Below, piece by piece: positions 62,552-64,000 of a DNA stretch of 64,000 nt; positions within the stretch are counted from its first letter, which is position 1, and each line of letters begins with the position of its first letter. The translations under genes were made by a program, and so were the position numbers. The DNA lies in the NCBI RefSeq assembly GCF_003023845.1, contig NZ_PYFT01000001.1:2914001-2978000 (forward strand). The letters run 5' to 3'. Below the pieces are notes generated by a model. The model did not search any database. It saw nothing but the letters and a program-made list of their open reading frames with translations, and was not told the DNA's origin. This DNA is from Adhaeribacter arboris. GTDB taxonomy: Bacteria > Bacteroidota > Bacteroidia > Cytophagales > Hymenobacteraceae.

Positions 62552-62647
62552 GCCTAACTATCAGATATACGGAACTGTTCCGGTTATCGGCAATATAATT
62601 TAGCTACTTATTCCATATATCCGCCCAAAAACAACCGATAACCGGAA
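62552..62647. other. Proximal array boundary with nested palindromes (attI candidate)
   Basis: GCCTAAC (62552-62558, plus) is the first cassette's 5' core. Beyond it lie a 13-bp perfect inverted repeat TTCCGGTTATCGG (62578-62590) / CCGATAACCGGAA (62635-62647) and a nested one, GATATACGGAA (62563-62573) / TTCCATATATC (62611-62621). No distal core matches, so this is an attI-like end, a decayed attC or a junction. Confidence 0.45.
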
Positions 62648-62840
62648 CTGCAAACTCAAATATACTTTATATTTAAGAGCTAATACTAAGCTAATCCATT
62701 TCGTAAATTAATCTTTTTCCAAAATGAAATAGCTAAATAATAAAATAAAGGATAGTTGTAGTACCTACCAAACCGGGGCTAATTTATTATCTTTTATTTT
62801 ATTTAATTACCAGTTGTTAAAATTACTAACTTAACCGGCT

Positions 62841-63704
62841 ATGAAATGGATTACGCGGGAGTGCCCTAAAATAGACCGGATTGCCTGTCCTTGGCTGATT
62901 CGGCGGTTTATTGACCCGGAGGCCGAAATTATTTTCGCGCCTTTCGCGGATATACCTCGGTTAGCTACCGAACTTGCCGCTACGCCTTTTGATATTCCCG
63001 CTACCGAATTTACCCACTACGAAGACCGCTGCACCTTTGATTATTTCCTGGAAAAATACCAGCTCACGGACCCGGCTCTGCAGCGCATAGCCTTAATTGT
63101 GCGCGGCGCCGACACCGACGATCACTCCGTAGCCAACGAAGCAGCCGGTTTATGGGCCATCTCGGCGGGCCTGGCCTACAATACTACCAACGACTACGAA
63201 CTGCTCGAAAAAGGCATGGTTATTTACGATAGCTTATACAGTTGGGCAAAGCACTTGTACAAAGAAAAGCATACCCAAAACCCCACCGAAAAACTGCTGC
63301 TCCAAATTTTTAATACCTACCTGCATCAGAAGAAAACCGAAAAAAAGAAAATACCGGCTTGGGCTACCGAACTGAAAGATATTATTCAGGACCAGATGGA
63401 TACCAACCTGAGCTTGAGTTTAAAAGAAATCTCGGAAGACTTAAACGTTAACCCGGCGTATTTATCCCGGGAGTTTTCGAAGTATTTTGATAATTTAACG
63501 TTTGGCGAGTACATCCGGAAGCTGCGCATCGAAAAAGCCGTGCAGTTACTCAACTCTCCCGGAAATTCTCTTTCTGAAATTGCTTACCTCACTGGCTTTT
63601 CGGACCAGAGCCATTTTACCCGCATTTTTAAAAAACACACCGGTCAGAATCCTTCGGAGTACCGCAAAAATAAAGTAAAAAGTAAAACAGATACAAAAGG
63701 TTAA
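62841..63704 (+). CDS. ChrB-domain protein fused to an AraC-type HTH
   Basis: The N-terminal part (about residues 1-150) is a ChrB/chromate resistance domain: WITRECPKIDRIACPWLIRR (residues 3-22), EFTHYEDRCTFDYF and GADTDDHSVANEAAGLWAIS. The C-terminal part (about 178-278) is an AraC DNA-binding domain with double HTH (SLKEISEDLNVNPAYLSREF and LSEIAYLTGFSDQSHFTRIF, then HTGQNPSEYRK). It likely senses chromate and activates the downstream chrA 70 nt on. Confidence 0.9.
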   Translation: MKWITRECPKIDRIACPWLIRRFIDPEAEIIFAPFADIPRLATELAATPFDIPATEFTHYEDRCTFDYFLEKYQLTDPALQRIALIVRGADTDDHSVANEAAGLWAISAGLAYNTTNDYELLEKGMVIYDSLYSWAKHLYKEKHTQNPTEKLLLQIFNTYLHQKKTEKKKIPAWATELKDIIQDQMDTNLSLSLKEISEDLNVNPAYLSREFSKYFDNLTFGEYIRKLRIEKAVQLLNSPGNSLSEIAYLTGFSDQSHFTRIFKKHTGQNPSEYRKNKVKSKTDTKG

Positions 63705-63774
63705 TTTTGTTCTATTTTACCAGTTATTCTCTTGCTACACTTGTAACAGGATAAATGGTTGCACCTGATTTATT

Positions 63775-64000
63775 ATGCGTAACTCTTTAAGCGAAACCCC
63801 CACTATTAATAAACCCAGCTTTAAAGAAGCTTTTCTCTTCTGGCTGAAATTGGGTTTTATCAGTTTTGGCGGTCCGGCCGGTCAAATAGGTATTATGCAC
63901 GAATTTTTGGTAGACCAAAAAAAATGGATTTCCGATAAAAAGTTTTTGCACGCGCTCAATTACTGCATGTTGTTACCGGGTCCGGAAGCCCAGCAATTAG
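63775..64000 (+). CDS. chrA: Chromate efflux transporter ChrA, 5' part
   Basis: The first 75 codons show [20 protein letters not shown] (residues 16-35), then [17 protein letters not shown] and [13 protein letters not shown], the CHR family signature of the chromate:proton antiporter. The gene runs off the right end of the window. Confidence 0.93.
   Translation, partial: MRNSLSETPTINKPSFKEAFLFWLKLGFISFGGPAGQIGIMHEFLVDQKKWISDKKFLHALNYCMLLPGPEAQQL

Larger units (their letters stand above)
55708..62558 (-). mobile_element. Integron-type gene-cassette array without integrase (CALIN-like)
   Basis: Eleven single-gene (one two-gene) units, all on the minus strand, are separated by attC-like sites of 52-132 nt bounded by inverted seven-base cores ending in AAC and starting with GTT. 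In nine units the core at the unit's own 5' edge is the exact reverse complement (over TTRRRY) of the distal core at its 3' edge: for example GTTAGGC (62558-62552) with GCCTAAC (61968-61962), GTTGCCA with TGGCAAC, GTTATGC with GCATAAC. This is the mark of cassettes inserted through their own attC. No intI is in the window, and the array is bounded on its proximal side by nested palindromes. Confidence 0.8.

Overview
The window looks like chromosome from a Bacteroidota member, most likely Cytophagales of the Hymenobacteraceae type (Adhaeribacter- or Hymenobacter-like). This rests on pattern recognition: moderate GC; weak ribosome-binding sites; TAnnTTTG-type -7 boxes; many Cys-lipobox lipoproteins; a pheT / coiled-coil / zapA / rny gene order; a LuxE-like acyl-protein synthetase; and an NtrC-type regulator with a GSFTSA loop.

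Layout. (1) 1-7644 is the right end of an integrated prophage-like element. It has a leftward early operon (Cro-like HTH, KilA-N antirepressor, two paralogous small proteins, an excisionase-like HTH, YopX and several tiny ORFs), a divergent S24 repressor, cargo genes (Cys-rich lipoprotein, DUF4236-TerB fusion), a small DNA-binding protein and a tyrosine integrase whose 3' end appears frameshifted. The integrase abuts the 3' end of a tRNA-Lys gene (7645-7717). (2) 7787-14462 holds ordinary chromosomal genes (SDR, rlmD-type methyltransferase, DUF1206 membrane protein, thiL). (3) 14715-21636 is the phenylacetyl-CoA epoxidase locus: a TetR/PaaR-like regulator with a perfect operator palindrome, paaA, a doubled paaB, paaC and paaD, then a convergent M3 peptidase and paaE. 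(4) 21755-55159 is mostly housekeeping: mscS, a LolC/E-type permease, fmt, folA, an RlmL-like methyltransferase, murB, a porin, mutS2, a sigma-54 regulator, a circularly permuted TIM-barrel glycosidase beside a GT9-like protein, rny-zapA-pheT, radC, a metallophosphoesterase, uvsE and an aldo/keto reductase. Long inverted repeats built from degenerate 7-8-mers lie between several genes. (5) 55708-62558 is an integron-type gene-cassette array without an integrase in view (CALIN-like): eleven cassettes, all on the minus strand, each followed by an attC-like site. (6) 62841-64000 is a chromate locus: a ChrB-AraC fusion and the 5' part of chrA.

The strongest observation is the array. In nine of eleven cassettes the six bases TTRRRY at the cassette's 5' boundary are the exact reverse complement of the distal core at the end of the same cassette, the pattern expected if each cassette entered as a circle through its own attC. 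Its contents are mostly secreted lipoproteins and small unknowns, ending in a MazEF toxin-antitoxin pair.

Functions are assigned from motifs read by eye; no database search was run. Family names are recall, and all operon and regulation statements are inference from spacing and orientation.
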